Made by a program: the position numbers and the translations under genes
Shown here: positions 7,937 to 17,252 of the stretch, one piece after another
Layout of the letters: each line of letters starts with the position of its first letter
Position numbering within the stretch: position 1 is the first letter of the stretch
Assembly (NCBI RefSeq): GCF_000426645.1
Contig: NZ_KE384549.1
Span: 124,001-188,000 of the forward strand
Origin: Nakamurella lactea DSM 19367
GTDB lineage: Bacteria; Actinomycetota; Actinomycetes; Mycobacteriales; Nakamurellaceae
DNA length: 64,000 nucleotides
Direction: 5' to 3'
The notes under the pieces: generated by a model
What the model saw: only the letters and a program-made list of their open reading frames with translations
Database searches by the model: none
Told to the model about the DNA's origin: nothing

Positions 7937-10041
7937 GCGCCATCACCGTGCGTACCGAGCCCGACTCCTCACCGACGGCCGCCGATCGGTTGAACCGCTT
8001 CGTGATCGCCGCTCCCGACCGGATCGTCTTCGCGTTCCTCGCCGCGTGCCTGCCGATCGGTGCCGCGGTGGCGTTCCGGGTGTTCCACCCGGCTCTGGTG
8101 ATTCCGGCCGCGCTGATCGCCATCGTGGTTTTTTGGCACTGGACACCCTCCCGCTACCTGGACAGTGACGGTCCGTTTCCTGGATCCGCGGCCGGAACTG
8201 CGGGCGGGAAACGGGTTCGACGGGCCGCTGCCGGGGCGGTGATCGCCGGCATCCTGGTCCTCTTCTGGATGTGGATCAACCGCACGTACACCGCGGAATA
8301 TGTGGTGCTGCAACGGGACCCGGGCATCTACACGCTCCGGGCGATGTGGCTGCAACACCACGCGTCGCCGCTCATCGACGTCAGCCAGGCACAGGCCGCG
8401 GTCGCCGGTGTTCCGGGCGCGATCGCGGACTCACTCGGGTTCCCGACCGTCGGGACCAACGTCGAGCCCCAGTCGAACGGCTTGGTTCCCGGGTTGCTCG
8501 GCGCGGCCGGGTGGGTCGGTGGCCTGACGGCGATCCTCAAGGGCGACCTGGTGATCGGCGGCATCGCGCTGCTGGCGGTCTATGGCTTCGCCCGTAGGTT
8601 GCTCGGCCCGCTCTGGGCATTGGTACCTATGGCGGCGCTGGCCGCCTCGATGCCGTTCGTGTCCGTGAGTCGCTCGCCCTACAGCGAGCCCACCGCGCTA
8701 CTGGCAACCTTCGGTGCGCTGACCCTGCTGTGGACCGCGTGGGAGTCGGGCAAGTGGTCTCGGTTCTTCGTTGCCGGCCTGCTGTTCGGAGTCTCCTCTC
8801 TCGCCCGGATCGATGGGGGCGCGACCGTGATCGGCATCCTGGGTGGCTTCGCCCTCGTTACCGCGTTCGCCCGGAGTTCCGCGGTGCGGCGGTCGACGGC
8901 GCTCTACGCGACGGCGTTCTTCGTCGGGTCCGCGCTGATGATCGGGCTGTCCATCATCGACGGCGTTCGAAACTCGTTCCCCTATTTCAAAGCGTCGTCC
9001 GACGAGACCATCCCGTTGAACATCCTGGCGGTCGTCGCCTGGTTGATCGTGGTGGCCCTTGCCTTCATCCCTCTCGGAAGGCTTCGCGATCGGATCGCCG
9101 GGTCCAAATCCTTCGCCCGGGTGTTCGGCGCGGTCTCGCTGGCCATCGGCCTGGTGCTGATCCTCCGGCCGTTGTTCTGGACCGGGTTCTGGAGGCGGGG
9201 AACCGCCACCGAACACGTGACCGACGGCATGCAGGCCGCGGCCGGCATGCCGGTGGAACCGGGCCGCACCTACGACGAGAGCACGGTGAACTGGCTCGCG
9301 ATGTATCAGGGCTGGCTGGTGGTGGTGCTGGCCGGTGTCGGCGCGGCATTGCTGGCGGTGCGGGTGATCCGCCGCCGGGACCCGCGGCTGGTCCTGTTCG
9401 TGATGGCGATCGCGGCGGTGTCGCTGTTGTACCTGAACAAGGTGTCGATCTTCCCGGACCAGATCTGGGCGATGCGTCGATTCGTGCCCGTGGTGATACC
9501 GGGGCTGCTGATCGCGGCAACCTGGACGGCGCGCGAGATCGCTCGGAAGGTGCCGGCGATCTCCTGGGCCGGTGTGGGCCTGGGCGTGGCCGTGGTCGGG
9601 ATGTCGGTGGCGACCTGGACCTCGGTCTGGACCGTGGCGAACGCCGCCGGTCAGGTCGACGAGATGAACCGGTCCTGTGCAGCAGTCGGCGATCGTCCGG
9701 TCGTACTTGCCGGTAAGCGATCGGGGTCCGCCTGGTTCGAAATGACCTTCACGATCGGCTGTGGAGTTCCGACCGTCGGCTACGTTGACGCCACTCAGGA
9801 GGGACTGGCGAAGATCAGGGCCAACTACGGCAGAGACGTTGCTGTTGTCGTCTTCGACCCGAAGGCGGTCACCTGGAAGGGCGGCACCGTGCCAAAGCCC
9901 TACCAGACCACAACCCTCCACAGTTGGGAACAACCACTGCAACGCGTTCCCGATCAGGGTCGCTCGGCGGAGCGGCAGATGTGGATCGGGACCGTCGACC
10001 CCAACGGGATCGTGACCGCCCTGCCGCCGGCGCAGAAGTGA
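7933..10041 (+). CDS. Polytopic membrane protein, GT-C glycosyltransferase-like
   Basis: About 702 residues with many hydrophobic segments, and the paralogue of the protein at 2781-4952. Shared landmarks are RDPGIYTLR at about residue 127, SRSPYSEP, PDQIWAMRRFVPVVIPGLLI and the C-terminal soluble part ending IGTVDPNGIV. The start GTG overlaps the rmlA stop. The layout, a long membrane domain plus a short C-terminal soluble domain, fits outward-facing glycosyltransferases that use lipid-linked sugars. Function is inferred from layout only; no family name is assigned. It closes the same-strand series, and a hairpin at 10082-10096 follows. Confidence 0.7.
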   Translation: MSAITVRTEPDSSPTAADRLNRFVIAAPDRIVFAFLAACLPIGAAVAFRVFHPALVIPAALIAIVVFWHWTPSRYLDSDGPFPGSAAGTAGGKRVRRAAAGAVIAGILVLFWMWINRTYTAEYVVLQRDPGIYTLRAMWLQHHASPLIDVSQAQAAVAGVPGAIADSLGFPTVGTNVEPQSNGLVPGLLGAAGWVGGLTAILKGDLVIGGIALLAVYGFARRLLGPLWALVPMAALAASMPFVSVSRSPYSEPTALLATFGALTLLWTAWESGKWSRFFVAGLLFGVSSLARIDGGATVIGILGGFALVTAFARSSAVRRSTALYATAFFVGSALMIGLSIIDGVRNSFPYFKASSDETIPLNILAVVAWLIVVALAFIPLGRLRDRIAGSKSFARVFGAVSLAIGLVLILRPLFWTGFWRRGTATEHVTDGMQAAAGMPVEPGRTYDESTVNWLAMYQGWLVVVLAGVGAALLAVRVIRRRDPRLVLFVMAIAAVSLLYLNKVSIFPDQIWAMRRFVPVVIPGLLIAATWTAREIARKVPAISWAGVGLGVAVVGMSVATWTSVWTVANAAGQVDEMNRSCAAVGDRPVVLAGKRSGSAWFEMTFTIGCGVPTVGYVDATQEGLAKIRANYGRDVAVVVFDPKAVTWKGGTVPKPYQTTTLHSWEQPLQRVPDQGRSAERQMWIGTVDPNGIVTALPPAQK

Positions 10042-10081
10042 CGGTGGCCCAGTTTGAGCGATCCGAAGAGTGCCGGCTTTC

Positions 10082-10096
10082 CGGAGCCTCCGAGGC
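10082..10096 (+). terminator. Candidate terminator hairpin
   Basis: GAGCCT and AGGCTC form a 6-bp stem around a CCG loop, 40 bases after the membrane protein stop at 10041. There is no T run, which is common for high-GC actinobacterial terminators. It separates the rmlA series from the gene at 10306. Confidence 0.4.
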
Positions 10097-10305
10097 TCAC
10101 GGACGCAGGACAACGTGGACGGCATCGTACAGGGGCCTCTGGAATCTGTGGGCAAACATTGAACCGGCCGCCCGGTCCGGTGCTCCGCTGATGAAGCGGT
10201 CAAACAACTGCCGCAAGTTGCCGCTTCGACGTGACCAGCACGCTGACGGATCGATGTTTCGATCTGTCCGGATGCTAGGCGTGATGTGAGGAAAGGAGTC
10301 TGCAA

Positions 10306-12261
10306 ATGGTGAATTCCAATACCGAGCGGGCTGACGACGCTGCCGTATCGCGGACGTTCTCCTCGGCGAGTGACGCCATCCCGGCCTCGAATGCGGCGGA
10401 CAGCGGGCCTGCAGTGCTTGACGAGCGGACTCCGAGCGACGAGGCCCTACAAGGTGACGATCCGGTCACTGGCAAGCGCGGGCCGACTTGGCGACACCGC
10501 CTGATCGTGCTCGGCTGGACCGTACCGCCGTTGACGATGGTGTTGGCGCTGACCGGATTCTTCCCGCGTTTGTCGCCGCCGGCGCTGGCCTGGTTCCTCG
10601 GCGCCGGGAATATCGAGTGCACCGCGAACAGCGGATTCGACGCATTTGCCAACTGGTGCTCGCAGGTTGGCGAGCCACTCGGCTCCCCGCTGCTCTCCGG
10701 CCTGCCAGAAACCTATATAGGCGCATGGCTGAGCTATCTGCCATGGGTGGACGCATGGCAGGCCTACCGGCTAATGAGCGCGATCTGCATCGTGGTCGGA
10801 TTCGCTGGCGCCTTTTCCCTGCTTCGCCGGTGGGGAGCCCCTATCTGGATCGGATCGCTCGGCGCCTACGTTTACCTTTCGTCGCCGACGGTGCTGATGT
10901 TGAACGGATACACGTTCACATTCACAGGGTATGTACTACTGCCGGCGGCGCTGTGGCTGGCACTCAAGTCCTTCGACATGTTCGCCGCCGACCGCAGGTG
11001 GACTGCCGTTACCATCGCGGCAATGACCTCTTGGGTAATGGTCTTCACCGACGGGTATTCGTTCATTGGCGGTGCGGTGGCGATCGCATGCCTCGGGATC
11101 GGATGGCTGTTGTCTGCTGGCCCGACACGGTCCCAGAAACTGTGGGGAGCCGGGTCGTGGATCGTCGGGCTGCTCTCGGGGACTGTTGCCTATCTGGCGT
11201 ACATCCCCAGCGGCAGTTCTCATCCTTCGGTCGGCATCGGTGCGTTCCGGTTCTACGGGCTCGATTTACTCACGCTCGTCGTGCCGTCGCCGGCGAACTG
11301 GTGGTCGCGCGACATGCCGTGGAAGGCAATCCTACAGAAACTGTGGGGGGTGCCGGACAATCAGCTCGGCAATTATATCGGGATTGTCACCGCTGGACTG
11401 ATCGTGGTGGCTGTGGTGATGGGTGCGATGCGTCGCTCGACCTGGCGTGGGCGGGAACTATTGGCGCTGAGTATCGCCGGACTATTGGCGTTGTTACTGG
11501 CGCTAGGACCTGCTCTGAAGGTGGCGAATTTCCCGTCGGGAACCGTTGTCGGCAGCAACATGCCGGCCGACCAGGCGGTGCTCTCGCTGCCGACAGCGTG
11601 GCTGTACGAGCATGTTCCTGGCTTCATGGATATGCGGGCTACTTATCGGACCTTTACTGTCACTCGGCTGGCATTGGTGCTGATCGCCTGTGTCGGGCTG
11701 GTAATGGTCTGGCGATCCCGACGGTGGCGGTTGCTGGCACCAGTTTTGGCCGTTCTATTATTGGTCGATTCATCCAGCGCCATTTCCTATCAACTGCGGG
11801 ATAGGGCGGCCGCGCATGATCACGTTGAGTTCATCAGGGACGTGTTCGAGCCTAATCTGCGCACCATGATCCAACCGGGCGAGCGTGCACTGATCCTGCC
11901 GTCCACCAACGACTTCCTGGCCACTGCCATCGTCCCGTTCACTGGTGGGCAGTCGTACAACGTCGGCGTTGACAAGAACCACGAACTCAGCCGAGGCGAG
12001 TGGCCTGAAAGCGTGTCCGATGCGATTGCCGCCTATGGGAAGCCGACCTTCCCGGACGCGGCCTGCCGATTGCTGAACACCGATGCAGATGTCGTTGTCC
12101 TCACCTATGTCTCGCTGTTCAAGGGCGGCATCACCACGGCGGAGGGTCCGATAGTCGAACCGAAACTTCGCGCGCGAGCCCAGCAGATCGCCACCGATGG
12201 ACGGTTCGAGGCCACCGAGACCAGCACCGGGATAGCTCTGCGGAAAGGACCTGGATGTTGA
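10306..12261 (+). CDS. Large polytopic membrane protein of unknown function
   Basis: A 651-residue protein with a hydrophilic N-terminal stretch of about 60 residues, then many membrane segments and a C-terminal soluble part. ATG 10306 has a strong Shine-Dalgarno (GGAAAGGAG) a few bases upstream. I see no clear similarity to the two GT-C-like paralogues. A long first outward loop followed by regular membrane segments and a soluble tail gives a YfhO- or GT-C-like outline, so an outward-facing sugar transferase is possible but not shown. GC is somewhat lower than in upstream genes. It precedes the DUF4214 and perosamine-type genes. Confidence 0.65.
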   Translation: MVNSNTERADDAAVSRTFSSASDAIPASNAADSGPAVLDERTPSDEALQGDDPVTGKRGPTWRHRLIVLGWTVPPLTMVLALTGFFPRLSPPALAWFLGAGNIECTANSGFDAFANWCSQVGEPLGSPLLSGLPETYIGAWLSYLPWVDAWQAYRLMSAICIVVGFAGAFSLLRRWGAPIWIGSLGAYVYLSSPTVLMLNGYTFTFTGYVLLPAALWLALKSFDMFAADRRWTAVTIAAMTSWVMVFTDGYSFIGGAVAIACLGIGWLLSAGPTRSQKLWGAGSWIVGLLSGTVAYLAYIPSGSSHPSVGIGAFRFYGLDLLTLVVPSPANWWSRDMPWKAILQKLWGVPDNQLGNYIGIVTAGLIVVAVVMGAMRRSTWRGRELLALSIAGLLALLLALGPALKVANFPSGTVVGSNMPADQAVLSLPTAWLYEHVPGFMDMRATYRTFTVTRLALVLIACVGLVMVWRSRRWRLLAPVLAVLLLVDSSSAISYQLRDRAAAHDHVEFIRDVFEPNLRTMIQPGERALILPSTNDFLATAIVPFTGGQSYNVGVDKNHELSRGEWPESVSDAIAAYGKPTFPDAACRLLNTDADVVVLTYVSLFKGGITTAEGPIVEPKLRARAQQIATDGRFEATETSTGIALRKGPGC

Positions 12262-12373
12262 GCATCGATCACCCGAGTGCCGGCCGGACTATGGCCATCA
12301 GGAATGGTAGGGTTCGACCCCGGCTGGTCAGCGCACAGGTCGACGTTGCCAGCGACCAGTGACGGAGGGGTGC

Positions 12374-13447
12374 ATGTCCCAAAGCTCAAAGGTCGGCGCC
12401 ATGAGGACCGGCGGAGACGGCCGCAGCAGCGGTGCGACCGCATCGGTTGCAGGCAACCGTGTCCGCCCGATGCAGCCCGATCATGGGCGAGAGTATTTCT
12501 CCGCCGCAGCCTTCAGCAAGTTGGTCAAGGCGAGCATGGTCGGCAACGGGACGCACCTGCTCAGCCGTTCGGCGCCGGACGCTCTGGAGGTTGGTCGGCT
12601 GGACCGTGCTCCGGAAATCGAGGATGCCTGGGTCTATGGCCTGTACGTGACGATCCTGAACCGCGTACCGGACGCGGCAGGTCTGCGGTTGAACGTGCAG
12701 CGGTTGCGGGACGGTGATTCGCCGTCGACCGTTTCGGCTGGACTGCTTGGCTCCGACGAGGCAGTCCACCTAGGTGCGAACGTTCCGGACGATCTCAACG
12801 ATGTATTCGTGACGGGCGTCTACCTGACCGCGCTCGGCAGGTTGCCGGACTCTGAGGGGATGCTGGCTAACCGGCAGGCGCTGGCCGCTGGGGCCATCAC
12901 CCACCGCGACCTGCTTGACGGCATTCTCGCTTCCCAGGAAGCGGCCGCAGCCCTGCGATTCCCGCCTCGCACCGACCAGCTACAGGCCAGCCGACCCGAG
13001 CCTGCCCCCATTGTCGACGAATCGGATAGCCCTTTGGCAGCAGACATCGAGCCCGAGGCAGTCGTGGGCCTGCCAACGAGAACGCTGGTGCGAGACGTGC
13101 TGCGTCGGCGCCGGCGGTTCCGGTCGGCAGTGCGCGAGATCTTTACCGCATCGGCCCGCACCAGGCAGGTCACTGTCGAGATGGCGCACCAGATGAAGTC
13201 GCTGGCGGTCGATCGCCGCGCGAGCGAGGAGTCCGGAAATATGCGGCTGCGGGACGATCTAGCTGTCCTGCATGGCGAGCTGATCAAGAGCCGGGATTGG
13301 CAATGGCGCGTCGACTGCGGCGTTATGGATCAGCTGGACAGGATGGCGATCACGCTGCGGGGGATCGAAGACCGTGTCGATGTTCTCGAACACCGCCTCG
13401 AAGAGCAGTCGCAGAAGGTCCGACCAAGGTCACCCGGCAGTGACTGA
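12374..13447 (+). CDS. DUF4214-domain protein with C-terminal helical region
   Basis: A 357-residue protein. Two consecutive repeats match the DUF4214 pattern: VYGLYVTILNRVPDAAGLRL with GLLGSDEA, then VYLTALGRLPDSEGMLANRQ with GILASQEA. DUF4214 modules occur in surface, glycan-modifying and glycosyltransferase-associated proteins and have no agreed activity. The C-terminal third is charged and helical (heptad-like around VDRRASEESGNMRLRDDL) and ends IEDRVDVLEHRLEEQSQK, so coiled-coil oligomerisation is likely. ATG 12374 follows GGAGGGG. There is no signal peptide. The end overlaps the acetyltransferase gene by eight bases, which ties it to the sugar-nucleotide genes. It may be a scaffold; that is inference. 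Confidence 0.7.
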   Translation: MSQSSKVGAMRTGGDGRSSGATASVAGNRVRPMQPDHGREYFSAAAFSKLVKASMVGNGTHLLSRSAPDALEVGRLDRAPEIEDAWVYGLYVTILNRVPDAAGLRLNVQRLRDGDSPSTVSAGLLGSDEAVHLGANVPDDLNDVFVTGVYLTALGRLPDSEGMLANRQALAAGAITHRDLLDGILASQEAAAALRFPPRTDQLQASRPEPAPIVDESDSPLAADIEPEAVVGLPTRTLVRDVLRRRRRFRSAVREIFTASARTRQVTVEMAHQMKSLAVDRRASEESGNMRLRDDLAVLHGELIKSRDWQWRVDCGVMDQLDRMAITLRGIEDRVDVLEHRLEEQSQKVRPRSPGSD

Positions 13448-14063
13448 AGCGATCGTCCTGGGAACCGGGGGCCATGCCCGGAGTTGTCTCGATGTGCTGG
13501 CGACCACCAACTTCGTCGTCCGAGGATGTGTAGGTGACCCGCCCGGCGGACCGCTCCAGGCGGACTACCTCGGTGACGATGACCTGCTGCCCGCCTTGTT
13601 GGCTTCCGGAACGACGGCGGCGTTCGTCGCGGTGGGCGACAACCGGGTCCGGCAGCGGTTGACCGGACAACTGCATGCGTTGGGTTTCGGTACTCCGGCC
13701 GCCGTGTCGGGGCGGGCGATCGTGTCGCCGACTGCACGGATCGAAGCCGGCACGTTTGTCATGCACGGGGCCACGGTCGGCCCGTACTCAGTGGTCGGAG
13801 CTGGCGCGATCATCAACACCAACGCCTCCATCGATCACGACTGCACGGTCGGTGCCTTCGCTCACTTGGGCCCAGGCTCCACGTTGGCCGGGACTGTCGA
13901 AATCGGCCAAGGCGCGTTTCTCGGGGTCGGGACGTCGGTGATCCCGGAGACGATCGTCGGGGCGTGGTGCACGGTAGGTGCGGGTTCGACGGTGATAGGC
14001 AATGTCCCTGAAGGAACCACCGTGGTAGGGGTGCCTGCCCGGCCGATAAGGAGGAAGTCGTGA
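13440..14063 (+). CDS. Sugar O/N-acetyltransferase, PglD/NeuD/PerB type
   Basis: A 207-residue left-handed beta-helix acetyltransferase. The N-terminal domain has the sugar-nucleotide loop IVLGTGGHARSCLD. The C-terminal domain has hexapeptide repeats, for example FVMHGATVGPYSVVGAGAII, with the catalytic-type histidine in NTNASIDHDCTVG and the end VVGVPARPIRR. Family members acetylate 4-amino-6-deoxy sugars (PglD, GDP-perosamine N-acetyltransferase) or sialic acid. The next gene encodes a perosamine-synthase-like aminotransferase that would make such an amino sugar, so acetylation of GDP-perosamine is the best reading. Start GTG 13440 lies inside the end of the DUF4214 gene; the end overlaps the aminotransferase start. 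Confidence 0.8.
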   Translation: MTEAIVLGTGGHARSCLDVLATTNFVVRGCVGDPPGGPLQADYLGDDDLLPALLASGTTAAFVAVGDNRVRQRLTGQLHALGFGTPAAVSGRAIVSPTARIEAGTFVMHGATVGPYSVVGAGAIINTNASIDHDCTVGAFAHLGPGSTLAGTVEIGQGAFLGVGTSVIPETIVGAWCTVGAGSTVIGNVPEGTTVVGVPARPIRRKS

Positions 14064-15187
14064 ACGATCGGCGGATGATTCAGATTGCCGCTCCCGAGCT
14101 GAGCGGCAACGAGTCCAAGTACGTGCAGGAGTGTCTCGACACCACCTGGATCTCGTCAGCGGGCCGGTTCGTGAAGGACTTCGAGGCCGCCTTCGCCGCC
14201 TTCTGCGGCGCCGACCACGCAGTGGTCACCAACAACGGGACGACCGCGCTGCACCTGGCACTGGCGGCCCTGGGTGTCGGTCCCGGCGACGAGGTGATCG
14301 TGCCCACGCTCACCTATATCGCATCTGCCAACGCGGTGACCTACTGCGGTGCGACACCGGTGTTCGCCGACTCGGAGCCGATCGGGATGACCCTTGACCC
14401 GGCCGATGTTCAGCGCAAGATCACCCCGCGCACCAAAGCAGTGATGCCGGTACACCTGTACGGCAATGTCGCAGACATGGACTCCATCAACGCGATCGCT
14501 GCCGAGGCGGAGATCGCCGTTGTCGAGGACGCAGCCGAGGCCCACGGTGCGCGTGGCCGCGCCGGCGCCGTCGGCACACTCGGCGACTGTGCGTCGTTCA
14601 GTTTCTTCGGTAACAAGATCATCACCACCGGCGAGGGTGGGGCGGTCACCACCAACGACGCCGCGCTGGCAGACCGGCTCCGGCTGCTGCGCGGCCAGGG
14701 GATGGATCCGCAGCGCCGCTACTGGTTCCCGGTAGTCGGCTACAACTATCGGATGACGAACATCGCGGCCGCGATCGGGCTTGCCCAGCTTGAGGACATC
14801 GACCGTAAGATTGCCCGGCGCCGCGAGCTCGCGGCGGCCTACGATCGCCTGCTGGCCGACCAGCCAGGCATCCGGATTCCGGTCGCACCACCGTGGAGCG
14901 AATCAGTGAACTGGCTGTACACCGTGCACCTGGACGTCGATTCGGACGGCCAACGGGACCGGGTCATCGCCGCGATGGCGGCGGATCGAATCGAGACACG
15001 GCCGGTGTTCTACCCGATGCACCAGATGCCGCCGTACAGCGAGCCGGAGGCCAACTATCCCGTCGCTGATAGGCTCGCGGCTACCGGAATATCGCTGCCG
15101 ACACACACGCAGCTGCGGGATACAGATATAGAGCGGATTTGCGAACGTGTCGTATTCCATATGACCAGTTCGAGGTACGAGCGGTGA
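14060..15187 (+). CDS. per: GDP-perosamine synthase-like aminotransferase
   Basis: A 375-residue PLP-dependent aminotransferase of the DegT/DnrJ/EryC1/StrS family. PLP lysine is K186 in FSFFGNKIITTGEGG, with D157 in VEDAAEAHGA holding the ring nitrogen. The strings ECLDTTWISS, VPTLTYIASANAVTYCGATP, GYNYRMTNIAAAIGLAQLE and ETRPVFYPMHQMPPYSE follow GDP-perosamine synthase (Per) closely. Per converts GDP-4-keto-6-deoxymannose to GDP-perosamine using glutamate. Its substrate would come from the GMD enzyme at 26420-27406. GTG 14060 overlaps the acetyltransferase stop. A UDP-sugar 4-aminotransferase (PglE type) is a weaker alternative. Confidence 0.82.
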   Translation: MNDRRMIQIAAPELSGNESKYVQECLDTTWISSAGRFVKDFEAAFAAFCGADHAVVTNNGTTALHLALAALGVGPGDEVIVPTLTYIASANAVTYCGATPVFADSEPIGMTLDPADVQRKITPRTKAVMPVHLYGNVADMDSINAIAAEAEIAVVEDAAEAHGARGRAGAVGTLGDCASFSFFGNKIITTGEGGAVTTNDAALADRLRLLRGQGMDPQRRYWFPVVGYNYRMTNIAAAIGLAQLEDIDRKIARRRELAAAYDRLLADQPGIRIPVAPPWSESVNWLYTVHLDVDSDGQRDRVIAAMAADRIETRPVFYPMHQMPPYSEPEANYPVADRLAATGISLPTHTQLRDTDIERICERVVFHMTSSRYER

Positions 15188-16218
15188 AGGTGATCATAGC
15201 GACCAGTATTACGCCTTTTGTCTTTGGTGGCGCAACCTTGATAGTTGACTGGCTGGTGGAGGCGCTTGAAAACCGCGGGCACGAGGTTGAAACCTACCGG
15301 ATACCGGTTCACGGCGATGCCGCCAGTCTTCCCGCCCAGCTTGTAGGCCTGCGGCAGTGGGATTTCACCGGTCATGGTGACCGGTTGATAGCCATTCGAA
15401 CGCCGAGTCATCTTGTCCGGCACCACAGTAAGGTCGTCTGGTTTCTGCATCACCATCGTGCCGCCTATGACCTCTTCGACAGGTATCCTCAGGTCAAGGA
15501 TGACGCCGATGGGAGAGAATTCCGGCGCATGTTGTTCGCGTCCGACGATGTTGCCCTTGGAGAATGCGAGGGCGTGTTCGTGAACTCGGCGGCAATGGCG
15601 GGCCGCCTCTCCGACTACAACGGCATCAACGGGGAAGTGCTGTACCCGCCGTTGGGCGAATCGTTGACGTTTGACTCGGGGCCTTTTGAAGACACACTGG
15701 TCTATGTTTCAAGAGTCGTTGATCACAAGCGGCAACTGTTGGCGGTGCAGGCGGTCGCCGAGACGCGCAATCCGGTGAAGCTTGTACTTGCCGGGAGTGA
15801 CGCTGGCAGCGGGTACGCGATGAAGATATTTGCAGAAATCGACCGGCTTGGCGTGGGCAACCGAGTTGCGTTCATGCATACAGTCATTTCGGAACGTACG
15901 AAGCGCAGTCTGTTGACCGACGCGCTCGGTGTGGTGTACATCCCATTGAGGGAGGACTCGTACGGCTTCGCTGGGCTTGAAGCCGTCGCGGCGGGAAAGC
16001 CGATTGTGACTACAGCCGACAGCGGTGGTGTGTTGGAGCTTGTAAAGGACGGTGTCAACGGAATCGTCTGCGCACCAACGTCAGTAGAGTTGGCTGCTGC
16101 GTTCGACAGGCTCTATGAGGATCGCGCGCTGGCGCAGGACTTGGGCGCCGCTCAACGACAGAGAGTCGAAGCGCTGAACATTTCGTGGGACCACGTCATT
16201 GAAAGGTTGCTAGCATGA
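15184..16218 (+). CDS. GT4 family glycosyltransferase
   Basis: A 344-residue GT4 transferase and close paralogue of the next gene. It starts VKVIIATSITPFVFGGATLI (GTG overlapping the aminotransferase stop), has KVVWFLHHHRAAYDLF, TLVYVSRVVDHKRQLL for the donor half, then YIPLREDSYGFAGLEAVAAG and SGGVLELVKDGVNGIV. These replace the EGFGLPVLE motif of the other GT4 genes but keep the two glutamates of the EX7E pattern. Base composition falls here compared with the genes before 15180 and stays lower to 18577, which suggests separate acquisition. Substrates are unknown; the context suggests use of perosamine or mannose donors. Confidence 0.82.
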   Translation: MKVIIATSITPFVFGGATLIVDWLVEALENRGHEVETYRIPVHGDAASLPAQLVGLRQWDFTGHGDRLIAIRTPSHLVRHHSKVVWFLHHHRAAYDLFDRYPQVKDDADGREFRRMLFASDDVALGECEGVFVNSAAMAGRLSDYNGINGEVLYPPLGESLTFDSGPFEDTLVYVSRVVDHKRQLLAVQAVAETRNPVKLVLAGSDAGSGYAMKIFAEIDRLGVGNRVAFMHTVISERTKRSLLTDALGVVYIPLREDSYGFAGLEAVAAGKPIVTTADSGGVLELVKDGVNGIVCAPTSVELAAAFDRLYEDRALAQDLGAAQRQRVEALNISWDHVIERLLA

Positions 16219-17252
16219 AGTTGGCCGTTCTCAATGCATCAGTCCCGTTCCTCCGCGGCGGCGCTGAGTACCTGGCCGACAGCCTGGTCGCTCAACTTGT
16301 GATGCGCGGCCACGAGGTGGAGCATGTGAAAATTCCGATGCGTTGGGCCTCGCCTCTCGATGTGGCGGAATCGATGTTCGCGGCCGCCTCCTTGGAAATC
16401 CCAGAAGCTGACATGGTCATCGCACTGAAGTTTCCGGCCTACCTTGTACCGCATCCAAACAAGGTCATTTGGCTGCTGCACCAGTTCCGGCAAGCCTACG
16501 ACCTTTGGGGAACGGATTTGCAAGATATTCCCACAACCAGCGCTGGAAGGGCCCTACGCGCGTCGATTCGTAAGGCAGATGATCGCGCATTCGAGGAATC
16601 GAGGGCGATCTATTGCAACTCGACCGTGACGGCCGCGCGACTGTCGCACTTCAATGGGTTCGAGGCGCCTGTCTTGCTTGCTCCTCACAACGATGTCGCT
16701 TCGTTTAAGAGTGGTCCCTATGGCGATTACCTCCTCGCTATCGGCCGAGTCACGGCTGCTAAGCGTCAGCATCTCCTTGTCGAAGCAATGAGCGTGACTG
16801 CGTCCGCTCTTCGCTTAGTTGTAGCTGGCCAGCCAGAGACGCCGGCGGATCTTACCGTGCTTCAAGAACTGATTGATCGGTTCGATCTATCGGATAGAGT
16901 CGAACTGCTCCCTCGGTATATTACTGACATGGAGAAGGTCGACCTGATCAGCGGCGCAAGGGCAGTCGCTTATCTGCCTGTCGACGAAGATTCCTATGGG
17001 TACGTTACTGCCGAAGCGATGTATTCGGCAAAGCCGGTCTTGTCGGCGTCAGATTCAGGCGGGGTTCTAGAGTTGGTTCGTGACGGTGTGACTGGCCTGA
17101 TTGCTGAACCCAATGCTGAGTCTCTGGCAGTCAAGATTGATTTGTTGTCCTCCGACATCGCCGGGGTCGAAAGGATGGGAATGGCGGCCCAGGCCGCGGT
17201 TCATGGCCTTGATCTCAGCTGGGACGCTACGATTGAGAGGCTGCTGGCATGA
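16215..17252 (+). CDS. GT4 family glycosyltransferase
   Basis: A 345-residue GT4 transferase, tandem paralogue of the previous gene: KLAVLNASVPFLRGGAEYLA at the start, KVIWLLHQFRQAYDLW, LLAIGRVTAAKRQHLL, then AYLPVDEDSYGYVTAEAMYS and SGGVLELVRDGVTGLI, ending LSWDATIERLLA just as its neighbour ends ISWDHVIERLLA. ATG 16215 overlaps the previous stop (ATGA) and its own stop overlaps the next start. The two enzymes probably arose by duplication and add adjacent residues of one glycan. GC content is low for this window. Confidence 0.82.
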   Translation: MKLAVLNASVPFLRGGAEYLADSLVAQLVMRGHEVEHVKIPMRWASPLDVAESMFAAASLEIPEADMVIALKFPAYLVPHPNKVIWLLHQFRQAYDLWGTDLQDIPTTSAGRALRASIRKADDRAFEESRAIYCNSTVTAARLSHFNGFEAPVLLAPHNDVASFKSGPYGDYLLAIGRVTAAKRQHLLVEAMSVTASALRLVVAGQPETPADLTVLQELIDRFDLSDRVELLPRYITDMEKVDLISGARAVAYLPVDEDSYGYVTAEAMYSAKPVLSASDSGGVLELVRDGVTGLIAEPNAESLAVKIDLLSSDIAGVERMGMAAQAAVHGLDLSWDATIERLLA

